From contig PHBK01000003.1 of assembly GCA_002840565.1 (NCBI GenBank), forward strand, positions 111,493 to 175,492: a DNA stretch of 64,000 nt, given 5' to 3'. A program made the position numbers and the translations under genes. The notes beneath the pieces are model-generated. The model saw only the letters and a program-made list of their open reading frames with translations, did not search any database and was not told the DNA's origin. Below are positions 23,746-30,926 of this stretch, piece after piece (position 1 is the stretch's first letter; every line of letters starts with the position of its first letter). Source of the DNA: Deltaproteobacteria bacterium HGW-Deltaproteobacteria-12 (GTDB taxonomy: Bacteria > Desulfobacterota > Syntrophia > Syntrophales > Smithellaceae).

Positions 23746-24236
23746 GATCTTTTATACCCGCGCTTCCCACGTTTTTGAGCAGTATGTTCATCCACCTCGT
23801 CCTGCCAGCCGTTTCTTTTTACAGCGTGCAGATCGAATTTAGCCGTGTAGGGCTTGATGTCCAGAAGTGGTGTACCATCTAAAATATCCACATTGTTCAG
23901 ATACAAAATATTTCCATCAATGCCGACAAGTTCCACTACACTCAGACCAAGGGCATTGGGTCGGCATGGCGCCCGTGTTGCAAACACCCCCCGTTCAACA
24001 TCTTGTAGAAACGGTTTAACAATCAGTTTGGCCTTTGGTAACTGATGAAAATGATACAGCAGATAAATATGAGAAAAACCGTCCAGGTCTTTTAAGCCTT
24101 CGGCATATTCCGGGAAAATTTCCATATACCCTTTGCATCCTTTGGCATAAACAGGCTGGATAGGCGTTTTCTCTGCAATCGAGTGTTCACTGTGGATAAT
24201 GCCGATAGACGAATAAAGAATATCGCACGGATTCAT
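23742..24236 (-). CDS. trmO: TrmO-type tRNA (t6A37) methyltransferase homologue
   Basis: 164 residues of the UPF0066/TrmO (YaeB) family. GFSHIYLLYHFHQL, RGVFATRAPCRPNALGLSVVEL and LDIKPYTAKFD are the family's hallmarks; the RAPCRPN motif usually reads RSPHRPN, so the Ser and His are altered. TrmO methylates t6A at position 37 of tRNA. Many anaerobes carry extra TrmO-like genes next to metal-cofactor genes, where the role is unknown. It overlaps both neighbours by 4 nt. Confidence 0.85.
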   Translation of the reverse strand: MNPCDILYSSIGIIHSEHSIAEKTPIQPVYAKGCKGYMEIFPEYAEGLKDLDGFSHIYLLYHFHQLPKAKLIVKPFLQDVERGVFATRAPCRPNALGLSVVELVGIDGNILYLNNVDILDGTPLLDIKPYTAKFDLHAVKRNGWQDEVDEHTAQKRGKRGYKRS

Positions 24237-24595
24237 GCCCAGTGTCCTTCTACATCGGCGGTCGAAGCTTCCACAAGCTTGCCGGTCCGGTATTGATCCA
24301 GCGCTTCGGCCACACTAGCGGCGGAGGTGTTGTAAATTTTAATGCCGGCCGCCGCAAGGACACGAAACGCTTTTGGACCGCAATGTCCGGTGACCAGCGC
24401 TTTGACGCCCGAACGGGCGATGTTTTGTGCAGATTGGATGCCGGCGCCCTGTGCGGCGTTAAGATTTTGTTCGTTATCCAGAATCTCAAAGGTTTTGGCT
24501 TCTGAATCATAAATAAGAAATTTCAGCGCGCGTCCAAAACGGCTGTCCAAAGGTGCGCTTAGGTCGTTTCCCGATGTGGTTAATGCTATTTTCAT
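24233..24595 (-). CDS. NifX/NifB-C-terminal-like (orange-protein family) protein 2
   Basis: 120 residues from ATG 24595, preceded by GGGGAT; upstream codons in frame are not protein-like. MKIALTTSGNDLSAPLDSRFGR and GVKALVTGHCGPKAFRVLAAAGIKIYN are diagnostic of the MTH1175/NifX group, the closest type to the orange protein itself. It may be the Mo/Cu- or Fe-binding partner of the MinD-Fd ATPases. It is the first gene of a run of coupled genes and follows DUF5320. Confidence 0.88.
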   Translation of the reverse strand: MKIALTTSGNDLSAPLDSRFGRALKFLIYDSEAKTFEILDNEQNLNAAQGAGIQSAQNIARSGVKALVTGHCGPKAFRVLAAAGIKIYNTSAASVAEALDQYRTGKLVEASTADVEGHWA

Positions 24596-24724
24596 TTTTT
24601 TATCCCCATTATGATAATTATTGGCAGCGCCAGCGCAAAGCGTTGAGAATTGCGCCGCCGCCGTCCGGGCGCGGATATAATCCACGCCTATGTTGGCTGT
24701 CCGTCTGACCGGCAGATATTGTTT

Positions 24725-25072
24725 CTAGTCTTGAGCTGTCAATTCGTCCAGCCGCTTTCTAATGGCGTTCATTTCGGCCTGTAAATATGCGGCCTGACTT
24801 TTTAAGGCCTGCTTTTCCGCTTCCGGATCGACTGCCGCTGCGGGGCCTCCAAACCAGGCTTTGCCCGGCACGCCAGTAGCAAAAAATCGATTACGAAAAC
24901 CGAACCCGCCGCAGCGTCCGCCGAAACCAAATCCTCGTCCGAAGCCAGCCCTCAAACCGCGCCTTCCGGCGTTATTCGCATATCCCGGCATCTCAAGGCC
25001 GGCACAGAAGCCTGCCCCCCTGCCTGTCGATGGTCCCATTCCCATGGGACCTGTTGCATCTCCTCTTGGCAT
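24725..25072 (-). CDS. DUF5320-type Gly/Met/Arg-rich protein
   Basis: 115 residues from ATG 25072 (SD AAGGAGG). MPRGDATGPMGMGPSTGRGAG, a Gly/Arg/Phe-rich middle and a C-terminal coiled coil (EKQALKSQAAYLQAEMNAIRKRLDEL) match DUF5320, a family nearly always beside NifX-like and MinD genes. Its function is unknown. Confidence 0.85.
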   Translation of the reverse strand: MPRGDATGPMGMGPSTGRGAGFCAGLEMPGYANNAGRRGLRAGFGRGFGFGGRCGGFGFRNRFFATGVPGKAWFGGPAAAVDPEAEKQALKSQAAYLQAEMNAIRKRLDELTAQD

Positions 25073-25103
25073 AATAAAAATCCTCCTTTCCAAGTTTGTT
25101 TCT

Positions 25104-25310
25104 CTATTCCCTTATCATCGCCGTCTTGCACTTCGGACACTGAACCTGCGTGCAGGGAATGCCTCGTTCGTGCGGTTGGGTATGCCCACACTGTGGGCAC
25201 CGGCAATTACCTCCCGCGCCTCCTGCAAGCAGCCCTCCCTTACGTCCCCGGCCACCTCCCAGTCCCTGTCCGCCTCCATTTCCTCTTCCACTGCGATTGG
25301 TTCCATTCAT
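25104..25310 (-). CDS. Small Gly-rich zinc-ribbon protein
   Basis: 68 residues. The first half is Gly/Arg-rich, the second is a zinc ribbon (CPQCGHTQPHERGIPC, CPKCKTAMIRE). SD GGAGGAGAAAGG. It precedes DUF5320 by 31 nt and resembles small proteins seen with orange-protein-family genes in anaerobes. No function is established. Confidence 0.7.
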   Translation of the reverse strand: MNGTNRSGRGNGGGQGLGGGRGRKGGLLAGGAGGNCRCPQCGHTQPHERGIPCTQVQCPKCKTAMIRE

Positions 25311-25386
25311 TGGCCTTTCTCCTCCATGTATGAGCGTTTCTTTTTACCTTTGTTCGTAAGACCTTAAAACGGCTTTTCCATAGCCA

Positions 25387-25935
25387 TCAGAAAACAAAGA
25401 CCGCCGCCGCCAAAACGGTGGTGTAGCCTTTGGTTTTCAAAACGCACGATTGTGTCGTATTCCGAGTTCCGACTATTTTCCCGCTGATTTTGAATAATTC
25501 TTTTTTTTCATCCCAGCTTTCATCGACGTTAAAATCGATGCCCAGTGTCGAGGCCAACATTGCCGCTGCAAGATCTTCTGCATAGTCACCTGTCTGCCGT
25601 TCGGTGCATCCGAAGGCATGATGTTCACTGATATAGCCATATGCTTTTTTGTCTACCGGTATGGCGCAACCAACGGATGCAGATATCAGCCGCCGCGGTT
25701 CATCGCTGCAACAGCGGCTCATTACACAAAAAGTGATAGTTCCCGGTTGAAGCTTTTTCAGCCCTTCCGCCCGCGAGATAATTCGGCAATAAGGCGGCAT
25801 GATACTTGATACCTGGACGAGATTGCATTTTTCTATGCCTGCGTCACGCAGTGCCAGTTCAAAAGAATGAAGTTGTTCTCTATGGGTGCCGACACCTTTG
25901 GTGAAGAATATTTCTTTGGGAATAAATTGTTTCAA
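25387..25935 (-). CDS. pdaD: Pyruvoyl-dependent arginine decarboxylase
   Basis: 182 residues from TTG 25935, chosen because AGGAG lies 8 nt before it; this gives MKQFIPKEIFFTKGVG, the family's usual N terminus. LVQVSSIMPP (Ser43-Ser44) is the self-cleavage site whose serine becomes the pyruvoyl group. ISEHHAFG with GIDFNVDESWDEKKEL agrees with PvlArgDC. It decarboxylates arginine to agmatine. The gene lies inside the ORP-like operon, an unexpected place for a polyamine enzyme. Confidence 0.9.
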   Translation of the reverse strand: MKQFIPKEIFFTKGVGTHREQLHSFELALRDAGIEKCNLVQVSSIMPPYCRIISRAEGLKKLQPGTITFCVMSRCCSDEPRRLISASVGCAIPVDKKAYGYISEHHAFGCTERQTGDYAEDLAAAMLASTLGIDFNVDESWDEKKELFKISGKIVGTRNTTQSCVLKTKGYTTVLAAAVFVF

Positions 25936-25995
25936 TATTTCTCTCCTGACGCTCAAGCATTAAATATAATGACTTTCCATTGAGTGGGCCGCATA

Positions 25996-26388
25996 TCAAC
26001 TAATGATGTTTCCTCTCCGGCGATTCTGTCTGCGATTACGCGCGCAGCAGCGTCTCTGACAGCCGGGCAGGGCAAAGGCGGCTTGATCCAGATCGCCGTT
26101 TTGATAAGCGGCCAGAACTTCTTCCACTGGCCCTCTTACAAAAGCATGTACCTTTATGCCCAGAGACGTAAGCGAAGCTTCGAGAGGCCGGGAAATCGCG
26201 CCGCAAATCAGGACATCGATTTGCTTTTCCTTGATCTGGCTTGCCCATTTCGCAACATCTGCCGCATTCATTTTAACTGCTGCTTTTTTTCGCTCATTCG
26301 TGCCGTCGGATTCCAAAACCAATAACTGATCGGCGGTATCAAAAACAGTGGAGATATAATCTTTCCATACGGACAGGGCGATCTTCAT
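25996..26388 (-). CDS. NifX/NifB-C-terminal-like (orange-protein family) protein 3
   Basis: 130 residues. MKIALSVWKDYISTVFDTADQLLVLE and QIDVLICGAISRPLEASLTSLGIKVHAFVRG fit the NifX-like fold. The C-terminal tail FALPGCQRRCCARNRRQNRR is Cys/Arg-rich, as in a subgroup with MPGC-type ends. It is the first gene downstream of the sigma-54-type promoter at 26448-26465. Confidence 0.82.
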   Translation of the reverse strand: MKIALSVWKDYISTVFDTADQLLVLESDGTNERKKAAVKMNAADVAKWASQIKEKQIDVLICGAISRPLEASLTSLGIKVHAFVRGPVEEVLAAYQNGDLDQAAFALPGCQRRCCARNRRQNRRRGNIIS

Positions 26389-26765
26389 TCTTTTATGCCT
26401 TTTCGGTCTGGGATGGTATTGCCATTTTCTTTCATGCCTTTGGTTATTTGCAAGGAAAGTGCCAAGGGAGCGGTTTTTTAATTAAGCCAGGAATAATAAT
26501 GGTTTGCTATAAAGCAGAACTTCTCTTGGTGAAATTTAGTTGCAATAATACAACTTTCGTTGCGACTGTATCGCAGAAATGCAACTTTTGATAAGAGTCT
26601 TTTTTTGCATTGATCATGTCGCCCACTTCCTTCTTGTTTTAATATTATTTGGCATACATTCTTGAATAGAAAAAATAATAATAAATTCTAAAAATTATTC
26701 TTTGACATTTTCCTGCTTTTATTAACTTATATATTGCTATTTGAAATTCAACGACGGTTAAATAA
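26389..26765. other. Divergent intergenic region, ORP-like operon / moaA
   Basis: About 377 AT-rich bases without a gene. It holds the minus-strand sigma-54-type promoter (26448-26465). On the plus side, TTGACA near 26703 with AT-rich -10-like sequence at a long spacing is a possible but weak moaA promoter. Confidence 0.6.
26448..26465 (-). promoter_or_regulatory. Sigma-54 (RpoN) promoter of the ORP-like operon
   Basis: On the minus strand TTGGCACTTTCCTTGCAA has the -24 (TTGGCAC) and -12 (TTGCA) elements with the required GG-N10-GC spacing. It lies about 60 nt upstream of the NifX-like gene at 26388. Known ORP operons in Desulfovibrio depend on sigma-54 and a cognate activator, matching the activator at 28484-29845. 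Confidence 0.85.
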
Positions 26766-27764
26766 ATGCTTAAGGATAACTATTTAAGGACACACAACTA
26801 TCTCCGGGTGTCCGTTACTGACAGATGCAATCTCAGATGCAGGTATTGTATGCCCCCGGAGGGTGTGAAGTTTATGACTCATGATGAAGTATTGAGAAAC
26901 GAGGAGTTTGTAAAACTTATTGATATTTTTATCAGGATGGGCATAAAAAAGATAAGATTTACAGGGGGAGAGCCTCTTATCCGCAAGGGTTTTTTCGATA
27001 TAATTTCAGCAAATGTTAAAATGCATCCTGAAATTGATCTGTGCGTAACAACAAACGGAACACTCCTGGAAGAACATATTGCCGACCTGAAAAAATATAA
27101 TGTAAAAAAACTGAATATAAGCCTCGATACAATGTCCCGTGAAAAATTTCATTCATTAACCGGTGCAGATCATTTCAATACGGTAATAAACAACATAGAA
27201 AGATCGCTGAGCGCCGGTTTCTTCGATATTAAAATAAACGGCGTACTCCTTAAAGGCACCTTAGAGGAAATTGACGATTTTCTCGACTACTTCGCTGATA
27301 AAAATATTACACTACGATTTATAGAGAGAATGCCTGTAACGGAACAGGATGAGTTTAATGAATTCATCCCGTCAGAGAAACTTATCCGGATACTTGGCAG
27401 CAAGGGAGAGCTTATAAGAAAAAATGGCGATGATACAGGCGTCTCTTTGCGATATGATCTTAAATATAAAAACAGAAACATCCGAATTGGAGTGATCCCT
27501 CCCGTGACGCACAGATTCTGCGCCACATGCAGCCGATTAAGAATAGCAGCCGACGGCAAGTTTAAAACATGTCTTCACTCAAACACACTCTATAATCTGA
27601 AGTATTTGCTGAGAAGCGGCGCAGACGAAACAAATATTATTGAATATATTATTTCAGCAATAAAGGAAAAAGGAGAAGGCCACAATATTAAATGTACTGC
27701 GGATAATACAGGGTGCAAATCAATCACGGCCGGGATTAATTCGATGTCAAGTATCGGAGGGTAG
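26766..27764 (+). CDS. moaA: GTP 3',8-cyclase MoaA
   Basis: 332 residues, normal length. The radical SAM motif CNLRCRYC, TGGEPLIR and the second cluster CATCSRLR with CLHSN, and a C-terminal Gly-Gly (SSIGG) are all present, so the enzyme that turns GTP into the molybdopterin precursor looks complete. Codon use is distinctly AT-rich (many AAA, ATA, AAT) compared with neighbours. It is the only plus-strand gene within the minus-strand ORP-like region, which suggests insertion by transfer. There is no clear SD. Confidence 0.93.
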   Translation: MLKDNYLRTHNYLRVSVTDRCNLRCRYCMPPEGVKFMTHDEVLRNEEFVKLIDIFIRMGIKKIRFTGGEPLIRKGFFDIISANVKMHPEIDLCVTTNGTLLEEHIADLKKYNVKKLNISLDTMSREKFHSLTGADHFNTVINNIERSLSAGFFDIKINGVLLKGTLEEIDDFLDYFADKNITLRFIERMPVTEQDEFNEFIPSEKLIRILGSKGELIRKNGDDTGVSLRYDLKYKNRNIRIGVIPPVTHRFCATCSRLRIAADGKFKTCLHSNTLYNLKYLLRSGADETNIIEYIISAIKEKGEGHNIKCTADNTGCKSITAGINSMSSIGG

Positions 27765-27901
27765 CTGCTTAAACGCTGCGAGTCTCTCCTGATGGTGATC
27801 TTTTCTCGCGAAATGATAAATCGTGAGATAATTCGCATCCCATTTACACAGTTAGATTTACACTTCCCAAAATTGCGGCATTAATCATTCTTGATTAACA
27901 A

Positions 27902-28333
27902 TCATCTGAGTTTCTTTTTCACGGCATAATTCCTCAGGGATTTGTGAAATGTTGTGGCTGCCAGAAGAGCGCAATGTTCGGATTCTTCGGGCATGCCGCC
28001 AAGATGTTCCAGTATCGAGATCTGATTGATTTTGATGCAATCCCTGACTAGTCGGCCCTTGGCCATGACCGTGGTCGCTGAAACTGCGGCGTGGGAAGTC
28101 ATGCAACCGTCGGTTGTGTATGAGATGTCTTCAATCTTATCGTTTCTGATCCGGAGAAATATTTCCACTGTATCTCCGCAAGGGCCCGTTACCTTTCCAT
28201 AGCCGTCGGGTTTATTCATGACGCCGTAATTTCTTGGATTGTCCCCGTAGTCCCAAACTTTATCTGAAAAGCAGCCGCTGATCTTTTTCATAAGGAGATC
28301 AATCATATCCCTCTTTATTTTGTCTTCTTCCAT
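27902..28333 (-). CDS. IscU/NifU-N-like iron-sulfur scaffold 2
   Basis: 143 residues. TGPCGDTVEIFL, YTTDGCMTSHAAVSA and ESEHCALLAATTF carry the three scaffold cysteine sites. It has an extra N-terminal helix of about 35 residues compared with the 19118-19504 paralogue. It lies 150 nt downstream of the sigma-54 activator and upstream of moaA, convergent with it. Confidence 0.88.
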   Translation of the reverse strand: MEEDKIKRDMIDLLMKKISGCFSDKVWDYGDNPRNYGVMNKPDGYGKVTGPCGDTVEIFLRIRNDKIEDISYTTDGCMTSHAAVSATTVMAKGRLVRDCIKINQISILEHLGGMPEESEHCALLAATTFHKSLRNYAVKKKLR

Positions 28334-28483
28334 GGTGCAATCCCTTTTTATGTAATAATTTGCTTTCTCTGCAACTCCCTTTCGCGATTGATCCGCGGCG
28401 GATGGCGATTCGACTAAAAAGAAGCACCAAGCGATTCAGTCGTTCCTTAAATGCAGTCGAGCAAGCGCAACATTAAAAAATGG

Positions 28484-29845
28484 TTATTTCGGAACAGCAA
28501 GTCCGAGGGATTTAATCTTGCGATAAAGCGTGCTTTTGTGCATGCCCAATTGCCTGGCAGTCTGTGGGCGATTCCAATTGTTTTGTCTAAGGGCGTTATA
28601 AAGATAGCTGGATTGCATATCCTTGAGAGACTCGGAATCTTTTGGAATGTGGACGGCTGAAGCACCAGCAAAAAGCGATTCCGGCAGGTGCCTCTTTTCG
28701 ATAAGCCCGGCTTTGCAGATAATAAAAGCCCTTTCGATAAGATTGGCCAGTTCGCGGATGTTCCCCGGATAGGCATACGACATTAAAACTGCCATAGCCG
28801 CATCACTGACTCCGGCGATATTCTTTTTCTGCAGTGCATTAAAGCGGGCGATGAAATGTTCGATCAGCAAGGGGATGTCTTCCATCCGCTCGCGCAGCGG
28901 CGGCAGCGTGATTTTGAAAACATGAATCCGGTAGAACAGGTCCTCCCGGAAGCGGCCCTGTCGGACAAGTTCCTCAAGATTTTTGTTGGTAGCAGCAATT
29001 ATGCGCACATTGTGCTGAAGGCTTTCCGTCGCGCCCAGCGGTTCGTAGGTTTTTTCCTGCAAAACACGCAAAAGCTTCGCCTGCATGGCCGGGGTAATAT
29101 CTCCGATTTCATCGAGAAAAAGTGTGCCGTTTTCCGCCAGGCGAAATCGGCCTGGTTTGTCTTTTTTCGCGTCGGTAAATGCACCTGCCTTATATCCGAA
29201 AAGTTCCGACTCCAGTAAAGTGTCCGGCAGTGCGCTGCAATTAACGGCAATAAACGGCTGCTTTTTTCTCGGACTGAGATTATGAATGGCGCGGGCGAAA
29301 AGCTCTTTCCCCGTACCGCTCTCCCCTTCAATCAAAACCGTACTTTGGCTTACGGCGAGGTCGGGAAGCATATCGAAAAGTTGAAGCATCTTGTGGTTTT
29401 TCGAGATGATATCCGCAAAAGAATATTTTGCCTTAATGGCTTTCCGCAGGTCCTCTTCAATACTGATATCCCGAAATGTTTCCACTGCGCCCAGGTGCTC
29501 ACCGCTCTTGTCGCGCAGCAGCGCGGTGGAGATGCTGATGGGGATTATTCTGCCTTGGGCATCAATAATATGAATTTTTTTGTTAACGATTGGTTGGCCG
29601 GTTTTCATAGTGGTGCGCAGGCAGCAGCTTTTTTCACAGATATCCGCTTTTAAGACATCCTTGCAAAGTTGGCCGATGGCTTCTTGCCTGGAGACGCCTG
29701 TAATCTCTTGCGCTGCCCGGTTGAAGGATGTGATGCGCCAGTCCTGGTCCACAGTAAAAACGCCATCCGCAATGGAGTCGAGGATGATATTTTGCTCGTT
29801 TCCCAGGTTAAGCGGCAAAGGATACGAGGAATGTCTGATGCTCAT
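28484..29845 (-). CDS. PAS-containing sigma-54-dependent activator
   Basis: 453 residues. A PAS domain (about 12-125; DQDWRITSFNRAAQEITG) contains a cysteine group CEKSCCLRT that may bind metal or sense redox. The AAA+ domain (about 150-380) has Walker A GESGTGKE and the sigma-54 contact loop as GAFTDA where GAFTGA is usual. The Fis-type helix-turn-helix (RPQTARQLGMHKSTLYRKI) ends the protein. It is likely the cognate regulator of the ORP-like promoters, as in Desulfovibrio ORP clusters. It is 22 nt downstream of an NifX-like gene. Confidence 0.92.
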   Translation of the reverse strand: MSIRHSSYPLPLNLGNEQNIILDSIADGVFTVDQDWRITSFNRAAQEITGVSRQEAIGQLCKDVLKADICEKSCCLRTTMKTGQPIVNKKIHIIDAQGRIIPISISTALLRDKSGEHLGAVETFRDISIEEDLRKAIKAKYSFADIISKNHKMLQLFDMLPDLAVSQSTVLIEGESGTGKELFARAIHNLSPRKKQPFIAVNCSALPDTLLESELFGYKAGAFTDAKKDKPGRFRLAENGTLFLDEIGDITPAMQAKLLRVLQEKTYEPLGATESLQHNVRIIAATNKNLEELVRQGRFREDLFYRIHVFKITLPPLRERMEDIPLLIEHFIARFNALQKKNIAGVSDAAMAVLMSYAYPGNIRELANLIERAFIICKAGLIEKRHLPESLFAGASAVHIPKDSESLKDMQSSYLYNALRQNNWNRPQTARQLGMHKSTLYRKIKSLGLAVPK

Positions 29846-29867
29846 ATGAGAACCTTAATAACCGGCA

Positions 29868-30230
29868 TCAGCCTTCATGACAGCCATGCTCATGCTGTGC
29901 ACAGGAAATACCGGAATCATTGAGCCTGCCGGCAAGCCAGCTTTCGGCGACATCTTTCACGTTACCGGAGCAACCGCGCAGAACATCGATGCCCTGGCCG
30001 TTCAGCACATTAACCGCTCCCTGTCCCATATTTCCCGCCAGCATTAATGTTACACCCTGCTGCGCCAGTGTCGCGGCGATATTCGATTTGCAGCCGCAGC
30101 CGGCGGGTGAGGCAATCTTCTCTTCCGAAAGTATTTTTCTCTGGTCATCGATAGTGAACACGGTGAAATATTCACAGTGTCCGAAGTGGGCGTCAATCTG
30201 GTTCTGAGCTGATGGTAATGCGATTTTCAT
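29868..30230 (-). CDS. NifX/NifB-C-terminal-like (orange-protein family) protein 4
   Basis: 120 residues from ATG 30230 (SD AAGGAG). MKIALPSAQNQIDAHFGHCEYFTVFTID and VTLMLAGNMGQGAVNVLNGQGIDVLRG match the same subgroup as the 17858 protein, with the FGHC motif. GCGCKS (mid-protein) and a C-terminal CAQHEHGCHEG add possible metal ligands. It is flanked by DUF134 and the sigma-54 activator. Confidence 0.87.
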   Translation of the reverse strand: MKIALPSAQNQIDAHFGHCEYFTVFTIDDQRKILSEEKIASPAGCGCKSNIAATLAQQGVTLMLAGNMGQGAVNVLNGQGIDVLRGCSGNVKDVAESWLAGRLNDSGISCAQHEHGCHEG

Positions 30231-30260
30231 GATTTTCTCCTTCAATATGATTAAGATAAT

Positions 30261-30659
30261 TCAGCGCCTTTTTCTGCAGTAGGGGCAAATCTCTTCCGGC
30301 GATGATCCGCTCCGGAGGTTTAATGCTTTATTGCATTCAGGACACTCTGTTTGTTTCTTTTTGCCGACGGAAACTTCTCCGCCTTCAATTTTCAGCGCTT
30401 TTCCGAAAAGCAGAACAGCGGCGACTTTTTTATGCGCCGATTCGATAATTCTGCCGAAAGTCTGGCGGGAAATGTTCATTTGCGCCGCTGCCTTTTCCTG
30501 GTAAAGCTGCTCATAGTCGGCCAAACGGATGGCTTCATATTCATCAAGGCTTAACACCACTTCCTCCAATTCCGAAGCGGGAATTCCTCTGGGCTTAAAA
30601 TAATTTTTATCCGGCATACAACCTACATGACGGCAGCATTTTGGTCGGGGCATTGCCAT
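30261..30659 (-). CDS. DUF134-family DNA-binding protein
   Basis: 132 residues. MAMPRPKCCRHVGC and LDEYEAIRLADYEQLYQEKAAAQM with ISRQTFGRIIESAHKKVA give the DUF134 helix-turn-helix; the tail is a zinc ribbon (CPECNKALNL, CPYCRKRR). DUF134 genes usually sit beside NifX-like genes and are thought to regulate them. It has its own near-consensus sigma-70 promoter with repeats. Confidence 0.88.
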   Translation of the reverse strand: MAMPRPKCCRHVGCMPDKNYFKPRGIPASELEEVVLSLDEYEAIRLADYEQLYQEKAAAQMNISRQTFGRIIESAHKKVAAVLLFGKALKIEGGEVSVGKKKQTECPECNKALNLRSGSSPEEICPYCRKRR

Positions 30660-30676
30660 TTTTCTCCTTGCCCGTA

Positions 30677-30705
30677 ATTATAAGCATATGCCCATAATAA
30701 GTCAA
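30677..30705 (-). promoter_or_regulatory. Sigma-70 promoter of the DUF134 gene
   Basis: On the minus strand TTGACT (30700-30705), 17 nt, TATAAT (30677-30682) is a near-perfect promoter just upstream of ATG 30659. GCATATGC (30684-30691), a perfect palindrome, lies between the two boxes and may be an operator. Confidence 0.75.
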
Positions 30706-30729
30706 GCTTTAATTATGGCTTTAATTATG
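30706..30729. repeat. Tandem 12-bp direct repeat upstream of the DUF134 promoter
   Basis: GCTTTAATTATG occurs twice back to back (30706-30717 and 30718-30729), directly behind the -35 box. The position suits an activator or repressor site. Confidence 0.75.
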
Positions 30730-30926
30730 TCTCTGAGTTCAGCCTGGGCGCTGTAATTGAATAATGCATGAAAATAGGAGTATATAAGTATCGGCAATAA
30801 CTACGGTGCCGATATTGCAGGCAATTGGCCGGAAAAGAAAAAAAGGCTGTGACCATTCTTGATCTATGGTGGCAAATAGAGTATAAAAAAAAGAATTTCA
30901 TTTCAGAGCAAAAAGGGGGATTCGGT

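Noticed and set aside
25940..26060. Alternative frame at the end of the third NifX-like gene reading about 40 codons on the minus strand
   Set aside because: The annotated frame ends in the family-like PGC Cys/Arg tail, so a frameshift is unnecessary.
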